A stretch of 44,270 bases of DNA, taken from the NCBI GenBank assembly GCA_026983835.1, contig JALSTH010000085.1, positions 1 to 44,270 of the forward strand. The letters run 5' to 3'. The notes below the pieces were generated by a model. That model worked only from the letters and a program-made list of their open reading frames with translations, was not told where the DNA came from and did no database searches. The stretch comes from Candidatus Zixiibacteriota bacterium. Lineage in GTDB: Bacteria > Zixibacteria > MSB-5A5 > UM-FILTER-46-8. Below, in pieces: positions 10,092 through 18,088 of the stretch (position 1 is its first letter; every line of letters begins with the position of its first letter). The position numbers and the translations under genes were made by a program.

Positions 10092-10628
10092 TTAAGCCTT
10101 TGTCTTATCTTTGGTCAAAGGGGAAAATACCGCAGTAATAGAACGATGATCCATTTTCCCGGGTATCTCCAATTTCGCATAATCGATCAAATCCTTCTCC
10201 AATTTCTCCAACACTCCAAATCCCAATTCCTTATGCGCCATTTCCCTGCCTCTAAAGCGGATCAATATCTTCACCTTATAGCCTTGTTTGAGAAATTCCA
10301 TAATATGTCTGAGCTTAAAACCATAATCGTGCTTGTCGATTTTAGGCCTAAACCTTATCTCTTTCAGGTGGACGGTATGCTGCTTTTTCTTGGCTAATTT
10401 CGCTTTTTTCTGTTGCTCATAAACATATTTCCCATAATCCATAATACGGCAGACCGGCGGGTTGCCATCCGGAGAGACCTCAACAAGGTCATACCCCCTT
10501 TCGCGAGCTATATTCAAGGCTTCGGAAGTATCAATTGTCCCCAATTGCTTACCGTTTTCGTCAATAAGCCTCACTCGCGGAACCCGAATGGATCCGTTAA
10601 TCCTAATACGCTTTTTTGCAGTTTTTAT
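10092..10628 (-). CDS. infC: Translation initiation factor IF-3, AUA start
   Basis: IF-3 binds the 30S subunit and checks the start codon and initiator tRNA. The N-domain (VRLIDENGKQLGTIDTSEAL) and C-domain (KEIRFRPKIDKHDYGFKLRH; GREMAHKELG) are complete. The first conventional start, GTG at 10572-10574, falls inside the conserved N-domain and is too late. The frame continues upstream through RIRINGSIRVPRVRLI, the normal IF-3 N-terminus, to an in-frame TAA at 10632-10634. The only sensible start between is ATA at 10626-10628, with GGAGG (10635-10639) six bases upstream. This gives 178 residues. The ATA overlaps the thrS stop (shared ATAA), implying coupling. IF-3 discriminates against AUA-type starts, so self-regulation is expected. 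Confidence 0.93.
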   Translation of the reverse strand: MKTAKKRIRINGSIRVPRVRLIDENGKQLGTIDTSEALNIARERGYDLVEVSPDGNPPVCRIMDYGKYVYEQQKKAKLAKKKQHTVHLKEIRFRPKIDKHDYGFKLRHIMEFLKQGYKVKILIRFRGREMAHKELGFGVLEKLEKDLIDYAKLEIPGKMDHRSITAVFSPLTKDKTKA

Positions 10629-12571
10629 CCCTTACCTCCATTAATTGAAATATTTTCGAAAACTCCTCTTCTCTTCACTTTATCCCGTATCAACTCAATG
10701 AAATCCTTTATATCACTTTTACCCTTATCACCAACAATATGTTCCCTCACCGAAATTACCCCCTTAGATTCTTCCTCATCCCCCAAAATCAACATATAGG
10801 GTATTTTCTGTGTCTCGGCTTCCCTTATCCTATAACCGATTTTCTCGGATCTATTATCCACAGTGCAACGGATATCCGCCGTTTTCAACTCCTCTTCTAT
10901 TTTTCGGGCATAATTACTGTGCCGTTCGGATATCGGTAAGATACGGGCCTGCTCCGGCGCCAGCCATAACGGGAAATAACCGCCGTAAAATTCGATCAGA
11001 GTTCCGAAGAACCTCTCCAAACTCCCATACAAAGCACGGTGAATCATATAAGGAGTATGTTGCTTTCCATCGGGTCCGATATAAGACAAGTTAAATCGTT
11101 CCGGCAGATTGAAATCGAATTGTATGGTCGTACATTGCCATAGGCGCCCGAGGTTGTCTTCCAGATGAATATCGATTTTAGGCCCATAAAACGCCCCCCC
11201 ACCTTCATCCACATCGTAATCCAATTTCAAGCCCTCAAGAGTCATTTTAAGGGATTCGGTTGCATCTTCCCATCGTTTCCCTTCGCCCACCGATTTTTCA
11301 GGCTTGGTGGAAAGATATACCTTAAATTTTTTAAAGCCGAACACCCGTAAAAGGTCCAACGAAAAATTAACTACCTTTTTAGTCTCGTCGGGCATTTGAT
11401 CGGGACTACAGAAAATGTGGGCATCATCCTGAGTCAACCCCCTTACCCGCATCAATCCATGTAAAACCCCCGAGCGTTCATAACGGTAAACAGTTCCCAT
11501 TTCCGCCCACCGTATAGGCAATTCGCGATAACTTCTAATCCTGGATTTATATATCATTATATGAAACGGACAATTCATCGGCTTCAATTGGAATTGATTC
11601 GATTCCATCTCGATAGGATTGTACATATTTTCATTGTAAAAATCGAGATGCCCCGAAGTTTTCCATAGATCGATAAAAGCGATATGCGGAGTGTTGACAA
11701 TCTCATAACCGTTTTTGTAATGCCTCTCATACCAGAGATCCTCAACCCTGCGGCGGATAAACGCTCCTTTCGGGTGCCATAACACCAACCCGGCTCCCAC
11801 CTCATCGGTAATCGAATACAGGTCGAGTTGGGTTCCCAAAATACGATGGTCGCGCTTTTTGGCTTCCTCTAAAAAATGGAGATGTTCATCGAGCATTTTT
11901 CGTTTGGGGAACGAAATACCATAAATCCGCTGAAGCATTTTATTACTCTCGGATCCGCGCCAATATGCTCCCGCCGTCGATAATAATTTGAAAGCCTTGA
12001 CATAACCCGTCGAGGGGAGATGCGGTCCTCTACATAAATCGGTGAAATCATTATGAGCATAAAGGCTCACGGTGTCTTCCTCCAACTCATCCAATATCTC
12101 CACTTTATAGCTCTCGCCCATCGATTCAAATTTTTCCCGAGCCTCACTTTTGCTCATCTCCAAGCGGATAAAAGGATAATCGCTCTTGATTATTTCGCCC
12201 ATTTCCCTTTCAATACTCAGCAAATCCTCCGATGTAAAGGGTTGGTCCCTATCAAAATCATAATAAAAACCCGTATCGATAGCCGGGCCTATGGCTACTT
12301 TGGTGCCCGGAAATAACTTAACTACCGCCGAAGCCATTATGTGCGAAGTGGAATGCCAGTATATCTCCCTGCCTTCGGAATCGTCAAAGGTTAAGATCCT
12401 CAGCCGACAGTTGTCCTTTATCGGGTAATTCAAATCCACAGGCTTACCATCCAATAGAGCACCTAAAGCTTTTTTGGCCAAACCGCCGCTTATGCGCGAA
12501 GCCACCTCCGCCGCAGTGGTAGCAGAGTTGAATTCCAAATTTGAATTATCAGGCAAAGTAATTTTTATCAT
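10625..12571 (-). CDS. thrS: Threonyl-tRNA synthetase
   Basis: A 648-residue class II synthetase. The TGS domain is at ~1-62, the second-additional editing domain at ~65-230 (HSTSHIMASAVVKLFPG), the catalytic core at ~240-540, and the HGTP-type anticodon domain at the end (ILPISERHSNYARKIEEEL). Zinc ligand region MNCPFH and the RGLTQDDAHIF and GGGAFYGPKID segments are present. The stop codon overlaps the AUA start of infC. About 120 bases separate it from an upstream tRNA-Val on the same strand; no T-box is recognised there. Confidence 0.97.
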   Translation of the reverse strand: MIKITLPDNSNLEFNSATTAAEVASRISGGLAKKALGALLDGKPVDLNYPIKDNCRLRILTFDDSEGREIYWHSTSHIMASAVVKLFPGTKVAIGPAIDTGFYYDFDRDQPFTSEDLLSIEREMGEIIKSDYPFIRLEMSKSEAREKFESMGESYKVEILDELEEDTVSLYAHNDFTDLCRGPHLPSTGYVKAFKLLSTAGAYWRGSESNKMLQRIYGISFPKRKMLDEHLHFLEEAKKRDHRILGTQLDLYSITDEVGAGLVLWHPKGAFIRRRVEDLWYERHYKNGYEIVNTPHIAFIDLWKTSGHLDFYNENMYNPIEMESNQFQLKPMNCPFHIMIYKSRIRSYRELPIRWAEMGTVYRYERSGVLHGLMRVRGLTQDDAHIFCSPDQMPDETKKVVNFSLDLLRVFGFKKFKVYLSTKPEKSVGEGKRWEDATESLKMTLEGLKLDYDVDEGGGAFYGPKIDIHLEDNLGRLWQCTTIQFDFNLPERFNLSYIGPDGKQHTPYMIHRALYGSLERFFGTLIEFYGGYFPLWLAPEQARILPISERHSNYARKIEEELKTADIRCTVDNRSEKIGYRIREAETQKIPYMLILGDEEESKGVISVREHIVGDKGKSDIKDFIELIRDKVKRRGVFENISINGGKG

Positions 12572-12690
12572 TAATAATTATCCTAAAAACAGTATCCCCC
12601 GGATAATGAATATTGGTTATTAGAACATAACAAGTTGAGATAGCAATCGCAATTCCGCTTTCACTTCATTTTATATCTAAACAATAACAA

Positions 12691-12764
12691 TGGGCGATAC
12701 TGGACTTGAACCAGTGACCTCTTGCATGTCAAGCAAGCACTCTAACCACCTGAGCTAATCGCCC
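12691..12764 (-). tRNA. tRNA-Val (GAC)
   Basis: A full cloverleaf can be folded on the minus strand. The acceptor is GGGCGAT/ATCGCCC with discriminator A, the D arm starts GCTC, and the anticodon stem is CTTGC/GCAAG around loop TTGACAT, giving anticodon GAC. The T arm is ACTGG/CCAGT with loop TTCAAGT. The 3' CCA is not encoded. A promoter lies immediately upstream, and no terminator separates it from thrS, so read-through into thrS is possible. Confidence 0.95.
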
Positions 12765-12787
12765 AAAAACTATTCGGCATCGGATTA

Positions 12788-12814
12788 ATTAAAGACTCCC
12801 CTGCAAATTGTCAA
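12788..12814 (-). promoter_or_regulatory. Probable sigma-70-type promoter of tRNA-Val
   Basis: A perfect TTGACA (12809-12814) is followed after 15 bases by TTTAAT (12788-12793, 5/6 to TATAAT), about 24 bases before the tRNA. The spacer is shorter than the usual 17, which lowers confidence. Confidence 0.55.
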
Positions 12815-12884
12815 GGGAAATTTCAATATCAAACCGATTGATTTTAATAGATTAACTATAAAATATCGTCTTGGATGGATGTAA

Positions 12885-13781
12885 TCAACAGACATTCGCT
12901 AAATTTAGGAAAGTTTCGGATTTCTCATATTCCGATGCTAAACTGTCGATTAGGTTTCTCCGCATTTCCGGTTGGATGTTGACTTTAGCCCAAACATCTC
13001 CATACAACGCCGTCGTTTCCAGAGACGCTCCATAAACATTCAAGAACTCCGCGGAATGTGTAAGTTGATCCGCCAAATGGACGATGGAAGGTAAAAGTCC
13101 CTCTTGCGGAACATCGGACGGGTTGTGGTGAAATGTGACGGAATCCTGTATCGGCTTTGGTAAATTCCACATTTCAGTCAAAAATAACCCCAACTCACAA
13201 TGACTGCAGCCGATTATAATCGTTTCGGCGGTGTATTCGCAAAGCGAATCATCCTCCATTAATTTAATCTTCTGCTGATAAACATCAGGGAGGTGCGAAT
13301 ATAGAATAATCTTACCGATATCATGAAGCAGTCCGGCGGAAAAGGAATCCTCCTGAAAAGCGATATCGGACGGTCTCGAGATTCGGGATATTATCCTAGA
13401 TAGAAAAGCAACCGCGAGGGAATGCCTCCAAAAATGATTAACATATTCGCCATCATCATCCTTCCTTTTACCAAAAGCCCCCATTATCGAGGTGGACAGA
13501 ATGATATTTTTAAGCGTCTCCAAGCCGATATAAACTACCGCTTGTTTAACGCTGGTTATCTCTCTCGGCAAACCATAATAAGCGGAGTTTGTAACTCTTA
13601 ACACCCGCGCCGTCATCGATGGGTCTTCGGAAACTATAGAAGCTATATCTATAGCGGAAGAGTAAGGATTGCTGATAATTTTATTCATCTGCTGCAAGAC
13701 AATTGGCGGCGAGGGAAGATTGTTAATTCGGCTTATTATCTTTTTTAATTCAGCCCTTTTATTCTGTATTTTAGACTGCAA
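12885..13781 (-). CDS. HDOD domain signal-transduction protein
   Basis: A 298-residue protein made of one HDOD domain (residues ~15-215), the HD-related fold that in most members keeps a structural role rather than phosphohydrolase activity. Typical stretches are LPSPPIVLQQMNKIISNP, ARVLRVTNSAYYGLPREI and [17 protein letters not shown]. The last retains an HD pair. Start is TTG with GGGGA six bases upstream. It lies 48 bases downstream of the FlgM-like gene on the same strand, so it probably shares the sigma-28 promoter at 14153-14179. HDOD proteins often act in motility or stress signalling; no receiver or output domain is attached here. Confidence 0.85.
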   Translation of the reverse strand: MQSKIQNKRAELKKIISRINNLPSPPIVLQQMNKIISNPYSSAIDIASIVSEDPSMTARVLRVTNSAYYGLPREITSVKQAVVYIGLETLKNIILSTSIMGAFGKRKDDDGEYVNHFWRHSLAVAFLSRIISRISRPSDIAFQEDSFSAGLLHDIGKIILYSHLPDVYQQKIKLMEDDSLCEYTAETIIIGCSHCELGLFLTEMWNLPKPIQDSVTFHHNPSDVPQEGLLPSIVHLADQLTHSAEFLNVYGASLETTALYGDVWAKVNIQPEMRRNLIDSLASEYEKSETFLNLANVC

Positions 13782-13829
13782 AATTTTTCCCCATTCATCC
13801 CTTATAATCGATAATCCGGATAATCGGTT

Positions 13830-14132
13830 TTATTCGTTTCCAATCTTCATATCGGATAAGAATTTTGGGCTCTCGATAAGTTTGTCTGCTAATTTATCCA
13901 GAAATTCGGGAGCGGAATAATAACCGTTTTTTATTTTACTTTTTATCTCAGATATCCTGTTAACTCCATCATTTACGGAATATGCGGAAGCCTTAAATAT
14001 CTTGCTCCCGCCGAAGATATCGACCTTATCGACAATATTGCGCCGATGTTTTTTCTCAACCCGGGCGCTCTTGTTTTTCTTTTGAATGGGGGAGATATCG
14101 ATTATTTTATTCGGAATGCCCTTAATCTGCAT
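13830..14132 (-). CDS. flgM: FlgM-like anti-sigma-28 factor
   Basis: About 100 residues. The N-terminal half is basic and likely disordered. The C-terminal half has the FlgM pattern: DKVDIFGGSKIF, then VNRISEIKSKIKNGYY and a helix LDKLADKLIES. FlgM holds FliA (sigma-28) inactive until it is exported through the completed hook-basal body. The start is the ATG at 14130-14132, with AGAGG six bases upstream; an earlier TTG lacks a binding site. A full-consensus sigma-28 promoter sits 20 bases upstream, giving the expected negative feedback. The sequence is divergent, but context and promoter make the call firm. Confidence 0.8.
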   Translation of the reverse strand: MQIKGIPNKIIDISPIQKKNKSARVEKKHRRNIVDKVDIFGGSKIFKASAYSVNDGVNRISEIKSKIKNGYYSAPEFLDKLADKLIESPKFLSDMKIGNE

Positions 14133-14152
14133 ATACAACCTCTAATAACGAC

Positions 14153-14179
14153 TTATCGGCGGCATTTTCAAAAACTTTA
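14153..14179 (-). promoter_or_regulatory. Full-consensus sigma-28 (FliA) promoter of flgM
   Basis: On the minus strand TAAAGTTT (14172-14179), an 11-base spacer and GCCGATAA (14153-14160) match the classical FliA consensus at every position. The predicted transcript begins ~14 bases before the flgM ATG. The promoter overlaps the end of the FlgN/FliT-like gene's downstream gap, so flgM can be expressed separately from fliD-fliS. Confidence 0.93.
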
Positions 14180-14184
14180 GCATA

Positions 14185-14631
14185 TTAGCCGGAAAAACTG
14201 AAAAACTCCCCTGATTGTGTTTTTTTAAAGTAATTTTTTACCGAAACCGATTTGGTGAGTTCCTGCATACGGCTGAGGACTTCATCACGCTTGGAGACTA
14301 ATACTTCACGATTACGCTTTATCTTTTCGATATTTTCCTGACAGGCAAGCTTAATCTTAAAGTAAATATCCTTGGTATCCGATTCTGTCTCCGGCGGCGG
14401 GGATGAGAGATAATCGTCGGTCGGGGAATAAATCCCATCGTTTTTCAATAAGCGGTCCAAGTCGGTTAATTTGGCATGATATTCATCCATTATGTTGATA
14501 TACTCCGCAAGCTTGTCCGCATCTCCGCTCATCAAAGCGTTCAGTTGCCTATCCAAGGCCTCCCCATACTTAAGGGAATATTCGAGCTTTAACTTAAGGT
14601 TTTCCATTACCTTGCTTCCTGATTCACTCAT
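14185..14631 (-). CDS. FlgN/FliT-like flagellar chaperone
   Basis: A ~148-residue, mainly helical protein (MENLKLKLEYSLKYGEALDRQLNALMSGDADKLAEYI) with a long C-terminal helix. FlgN and FliT chaperones are short, helical and poorly conserved. Position between fliS and flgM supports this role: FlgN would serve hook-associated proteins, FliT would serve FliD. The start is placed at ATG 14629-14631 (MSESGSK), with GAGG nine bases upstream. A TTG at 14646 would overlap the fliS stop but has weaker support. Family choice between FlgN and FliT cannot be made by eye. Confidence 0.6.
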   Translation of the reverse strand: MSESGSKVMENLKLKLEYSLKYGEALDRQLNALMSGDADKLAEYINIMDEYHAKLTDLDRLLKNDGIYSPTDDYLSSPPPETESDTKDIYFKIKLACQENIEKIKRNREVLVSKRDEVLSRMQELTKSVSVKNYFKKTQSGEFFSFSG

Positions 14632-14642
14632 ACAACCAATCC

Positions 14643-15077
14643 TCAAACTGTTATGCTTAACTTACCACTCATATCTCCTACGATACCTTTTTTCTCCTTG
14701 GGAATCGAGCTATCACTTAATTCTATACCCTCCCATCCTTCTTGAACGGTAGCGACTATAGGTATAATTTCATCAACAATCTCCGAATCCTTTTTCATAT
14801 TTGCTTCGGTTATCTTTTCTATCAGAAAAACATATAAAACTCGAAGTTTTTCGGCTATCTCACCCCCGGCTTCGAAATTCAGAGTCGATAGAAGATGGAA
14901 AACTATTTTCCTCGCCTTATCAAGGGAGTTATGGGCATCCAAGTTTTTATTGTCTTCGAGCGCCTCCTTAGCTCCGTTGAGGAACCTTATAATCCCGTTA
15001 TAGCATAATAAAATAAGTTGTTTCTGGTTAAGCCCTTCGGCTTGAACTTTCTCATAGGTCTTAATGTTTTTTCTCAC
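14643..15077 (-). CDS. fliS: Flagellin export chaperone FliS
   Basis: 144 residues, four-helix bundle type. FliS binds the C-terminal D0 region of flagellin in the cytosol and stops premature polymerisation. The family start YEKVQAEGLNQKQLILLCYNG is clear, followed by IRFLNGAKEAL and the long third helix AEKLRVLYVFLIEKI. It follows fliD by 24 bases, the usual order. Confidence 0.9.
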   Translation of the reverse strand: MRKNIKTYEKVQAEGLNQKQLILLCYNGIIRFLNGAKEALEDNKNLDAHNSLDKARKIVFHLLSTLNFEAGGEIAEKLRVLYVFLIEKITEANMKKDSEIVDEIIPIVATVQEGWEGIELSDSSIPKEKKGIVGDMSGKLSITV

Positions 15078-15101
15078 ATTCTCCGCCTTAACATAGATGT
15101 T

Positions 15102-17399
15102 TTAATTTCCCAAACTTGCTATCTGAGCCGAAAAATAGCTTTGTTGACTTTGAAGCGCATTCAGAGTTTGCTCCATTGTATAGAATTCCTGATATAGCTC
15201 GTTGCGCCTTTTTTCCAAACGGGCATTCAAGTCATCGATTTGGTCATTATACAAATCTATTTGACTTTGAAGCCCATTAACTCGCGAAGCTATGGAACCG
15301 TCATAAGCATCGGTATAGCTGTTTATCTCGTAGGACAAAAGCGAAGCTATCCCCCTTGTCAGGGTAACAGTAGCTTCCGGAGCATTATCATTCAAATCAT
15401 CCGCCGTCAGAGTAATTTTCAGCGAAAGTCCGGAAGTATTTTCATTTCCCGCATCCCCCGTTAAAATCTGACCACTGCCGGTGGCGGATTCTCCATTGAT
15501 AGTTCCCTCCACATCAACCCCCGCGGTTGATGTCCCGCTGGCGAAACCCAAATCGAGCGCCGCCGAATTCTCACTCGAAGATAGCGTCTCGACATTGGAA
15601 TCACTCCCATATTTCGTGGATTGAATTTGAAAATAGCCCGTATCCCCGTTATCGACCCAACTCACGGTCACATCGTTGGCGCCAAGGGTATCATCCGCAT
15701 TTATCTGCGATTGTATCTCTTGAGCCAGCTCATCTCCACTGGTATAAGTCTTCTGAGTCAATTCTATATCGCCGGATAAAACCCCGTTGACCCTGACCTT
15801 AAATTTGTAATTGTCAGATCCGATGGTAAGATTTTCCACCGAAGGGTCGGTTATTCCAGTGCCCTGATAAGACCCTTGAGTAGCAACTTGAGTAATATTC
15901 ACATCATATCCATCGGGGTCTATGACGGTATCATCGGTCATCGCAATATATTCCACTTTATCGTTATCGGAACTTCCCGCCGCTTTGAATAAATTTATAA
16001 CACCATCCAAATTCTCATCCAATTTCTCAAAGAGGGTGCTCTGATCCAGGCTCAAATGACCATCGCTTCCGGTTATCACCCCTACATCCATTAGACGATT
16101 TAAACTTGAAGGGAGTCCATCGATGGGATTCACGACCAGGTTATGGATAAAATTTTGGAGGTTGACCAAGCTCATATCCCCTATAAGGGTTCCTGCCACC
16201 TGAGTATCCGGATTGTAATCCATCAATCCGTCGATATAGTCCATTAAGCTGTTATATTGATCTATCATATTCTGTATGTTGTCTGCGATGCCGTTTTTAT
16301 CTATATCGATAGTCAGAGTATTGGGACCGCTGGTGGAAGTATCCAAAAGGTTTAGAGTCACACCATCAATGACATCGGAAATTGTATTCGATGCGGAGGT
16401 TATATGGATCGGGTTGTCCTGACCAATTGAAATTTCCGCATCGCGCGCTTGCTGGAGTTCGGGGGAAAATGTCTGGACTTGAAAAGTATCGCCCCCGTGC
16501 AATACGCCTGCGGAGAATTGCAGGGTCAAACCATCGGATCCATCACCCGTCAGCGCTACTTCGGTATCAGCGGCGCTTACAGTTATTGTTCCCGAGTTGG
16601 TGCCATCGGTCCAATTGACAGTTATATCTCCATCGCCAATGGTCTGATCACCGGTTCCTCCTATCGTAAAAGTATAGGTTTTATTCTCGGTTCCGGTGTA
16701 AGAAGCATTGGAACCCAAGCTGACCGACGATGTGGCGTTATCATTCCAAGTTAGGGTTTCCGGAGTATCAAAACTTGAGTTCACGAAATCCGGCGCATCT
16801 CCATTCGTCAAATCCATACTTACTGAAATTGCATTTTCCGCCCCCGTTTCGTTCGAGGTTAGGATAAGCCTATAAGCGTTCCCGGAGGAACCATCGTTAA
16901 TTATCGAAGCGGTTACTCCCGCATCGGCGCTGTTGATAGCGTCCCGCAAACCGGACAAGGTATTGTTGTCCGAATCGATGGTGATGGTTCTTGCGGCATT
17001 ATCGCCGGCGGAAATGACCACGCTTCCCGTGCCCAGCGTGGCATCCGATGAGGAAAACCCCTGAGATGCCAACTGATGCTGTTGCGCAAGAGCATCCACC
17101 GAGATATAATAAATACCTGGAGTTGCGTCGGAATCCACATCGGCGGTAAAAACCGTATCATCACTGTTGGTAGCCGATTTCGTATTCCAGGCGGAATCCC
17201 TCGAAAGTATCGATGCCTGAGCTTTGAAAGAAAGCAAATAAGCGGAAACGGAATTCCAAGCCGTCATTTCATTTGTCACTTGTTGCTGGCGAGCTTGAAT
17301 CAGACTGATATTGTCCGAATCGTACTGCAGAATAGCGTTAATAATTGAAGTGGTATCAAGCGAGGATATTATTCCATCTATTGAACCGGGTCCGGGCAT
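15102..17399 (-). CDS. fliD: Flagellar filament cap protein FliD
   Basis: About 765 residues. FliD caps the growing filament and guides flagellin folding. The N-terminal FliD domain (GSIDGIISSLDTTSIINAIL; near 1-110) and a C-terminal region ending in a coiled coil (LQSQIDLYNDQIDDLNARLE) are present. The middle is long and Ser/Thr/Asp-rich, making the protein larger than the ~470-residue enterobacterial form. The start is the second ATG (17397-17399), because GGAGG directly abuts the first ATG at 17403-17405 and is six bases from the second. A sigma-28-like -10 lies ~35 bases upstream. Confidence 0.92.
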   Translation of the reverse strand: MPGPGSIDGIISSLDTTSIINAILQYDSDNISLIQARQQQVTNEMTAWNSVSAYLLSFKAQASILSRDSAWNTKSATNSDDTVFTADVDSDATPGIYYISVDALAQQHQLASQGFSSSDATLGTGSVVISAGDNAARTITIDSDNNTLSGLRDAINSADAGVTASIINDGSSGNAYRLILTSNETGAENAISVSMDLTNGDAPDFVNSSFDTPETLTWNDNATSSVSLGSNASYTGTENKTYTFTIGGTGDQTIGDGDITVNWTDGTNSGTITVSAADTEVALTGDGSDGLTLQFSAGVLHGGDTFQVQTFSPELQQARDAEISIGQDNPIHITSASNTISDVIDGVTLNLLDTSTSGPNTLTIDIDKNGIADNIQNMIDQYNSLMDYIDGLMDYNPDTQVAGTLIGDMSLVNLQNFIHNLVVNPIDGLPSSLNRLMDVGVITGSDGHLSLDQSTLFEKLDENLDGVINLFKAAGSSDNDKVEYIAMTDDTVIDPDGYDVNITQVATQGSYQGTGITDPSVENLTIGSDNYKFKVRVNGVLSGDIELTQKTYTSGDELAQEIQSQINADDTLGANDVTVSWVDNGDTGYFQIQSTKYGSDSNVETLSSSENSAALDLGFASGTSTAGVDVEGTINGESATGSGQILTGDAGNENTSGLSLKITLTADDLNDNAPEATVTLTRGIASLLSYEINSYTDAYDGSIASRVNGLQSQIDLYNDQIDDLNARLEKRRNELYQEFYTMEQTLNALQSQQSYFSAQIASLGN

Positions 17400-17438
17400 A
17401 ACCATCCTCCTTATTCCAATGTTATTCCCTATGAGTAT

Positions 17439-17465
17439 TTATCGACATTTTCCACAACTACTAAA
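17439..17465 (-). promoter_or_regulatory. Candidate sigma-28 promoter of fliD
   Basis: The -10 element GTCGATAA (17439-17446) is identical to that of the flagellin promoter and 7/8 to consensus. At 15 bases spacing the -35 is TTTAGT, 4/6 to TAAAGT. The predicted leader is ~30 bases and contains the fliD binding site. The -35 is the weak point. Confidence 0.55.
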
Positions 17466-17616
17466 CAAAAAAATGGGTTTAATTTAACGATGATTGTTGG
17501 AATCAACCCTCCAAATCGTTTATGGTACTCGATTGCATACGAAGGAAATCGAGCGAATCAATATATCCACCCGATTTCCGCAAATCAAAACATCTCATAT
17601 GGTGAATTTTCGATAA

Positions 17617-18018
17617 CTAAATCTTCCCGTCATAAATCATACCGAGCATTTCTTCCATATGCTCTCTAAGTTTGAGAATTTCCTCAGGCGGGATTTGCCG
17701 AATTATTTTGCTGGTATCCCGTTCTATGAACTTAATTACTACACTGTTCGCCCTGTTGTCAACATTCCATCGTAAATCTATATTTTTCCGTTCAAGTACT
17801 TTCAATACGGACCCAAATACTTTTTCTAATTTATCCTTCTCATACCTTGATGCCGATTCCGCTGTTTGATTATCCTTATTTATTTGAGGGATATTTATTT
17901 CCACCCTGACATCCGAATTGTTATGATTCGATTTTGGGGCTACCATCCCCCTTTCCCAATCTTTATCCACGGAATCATGAGATTTGTCGGTAATATGTGG
18001 AATATTCTCAATATTCAA
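17617..18018 (-). CDS. flaG: FlaG family flagellar protein
   Basis: A 133-residue protein with an unstructured N-terminal half and the FlaG domain at ~70-130. The hallmark IIRQIPPEEILKLREHM is present. FlaG affects filament length or flagellin processing in several bacteria; the mechanism is unresolved. Start is TTG with AAGGGGG about ten bases upstream. It lies between flagellin and fliD. No separate promoter is seen, so it likely depends on read-through from flagellin past the hairpin at 18043-18072. Confidence 0.85.
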   Translation of the reverse strand: MNIENIPHITDKSHDSVDKDWERGMVAPKSNHNNSDVRVEINIPQINKDNQTAESASRYEKDKLEKVFGSVLKVLERKNIDLRWNVDNRANSVVIKFIERDTSKIIRQIPPEEILKLREHMEEMLGMIYDGKI

Positions 18019-18042
18019 TTTATTTCGCCCCCTTCATTGCGG

Positions 18043-18072
18043 GGGTAGGGTACCGAAAAGTACCCTACTCCC
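18043..18072 (-). terminator. Strong hairpin between flagellin and flaG, no T-tract
   Basis: GTAGGGTAC pairs with GTACCCTAC around a six-base loop, extended by GGG/CCC with one bulged base. On the minus strand the following bases are CC-rich, not T-rich, so it is not a standard intrinsic terminator. It may stabilise the 3' end of the flagellin mRNA or attenuate read-through into flaG. Confidence 0.5.
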
Positions 18073-18088
18073 ATCAATATAATAAGGA

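Noticed and set aside
12572-12690. T-box or other riboswitch before thrS
   Set aside because: No T-box core sequence; only a five-bp TATCC/GGATA stem is visible.
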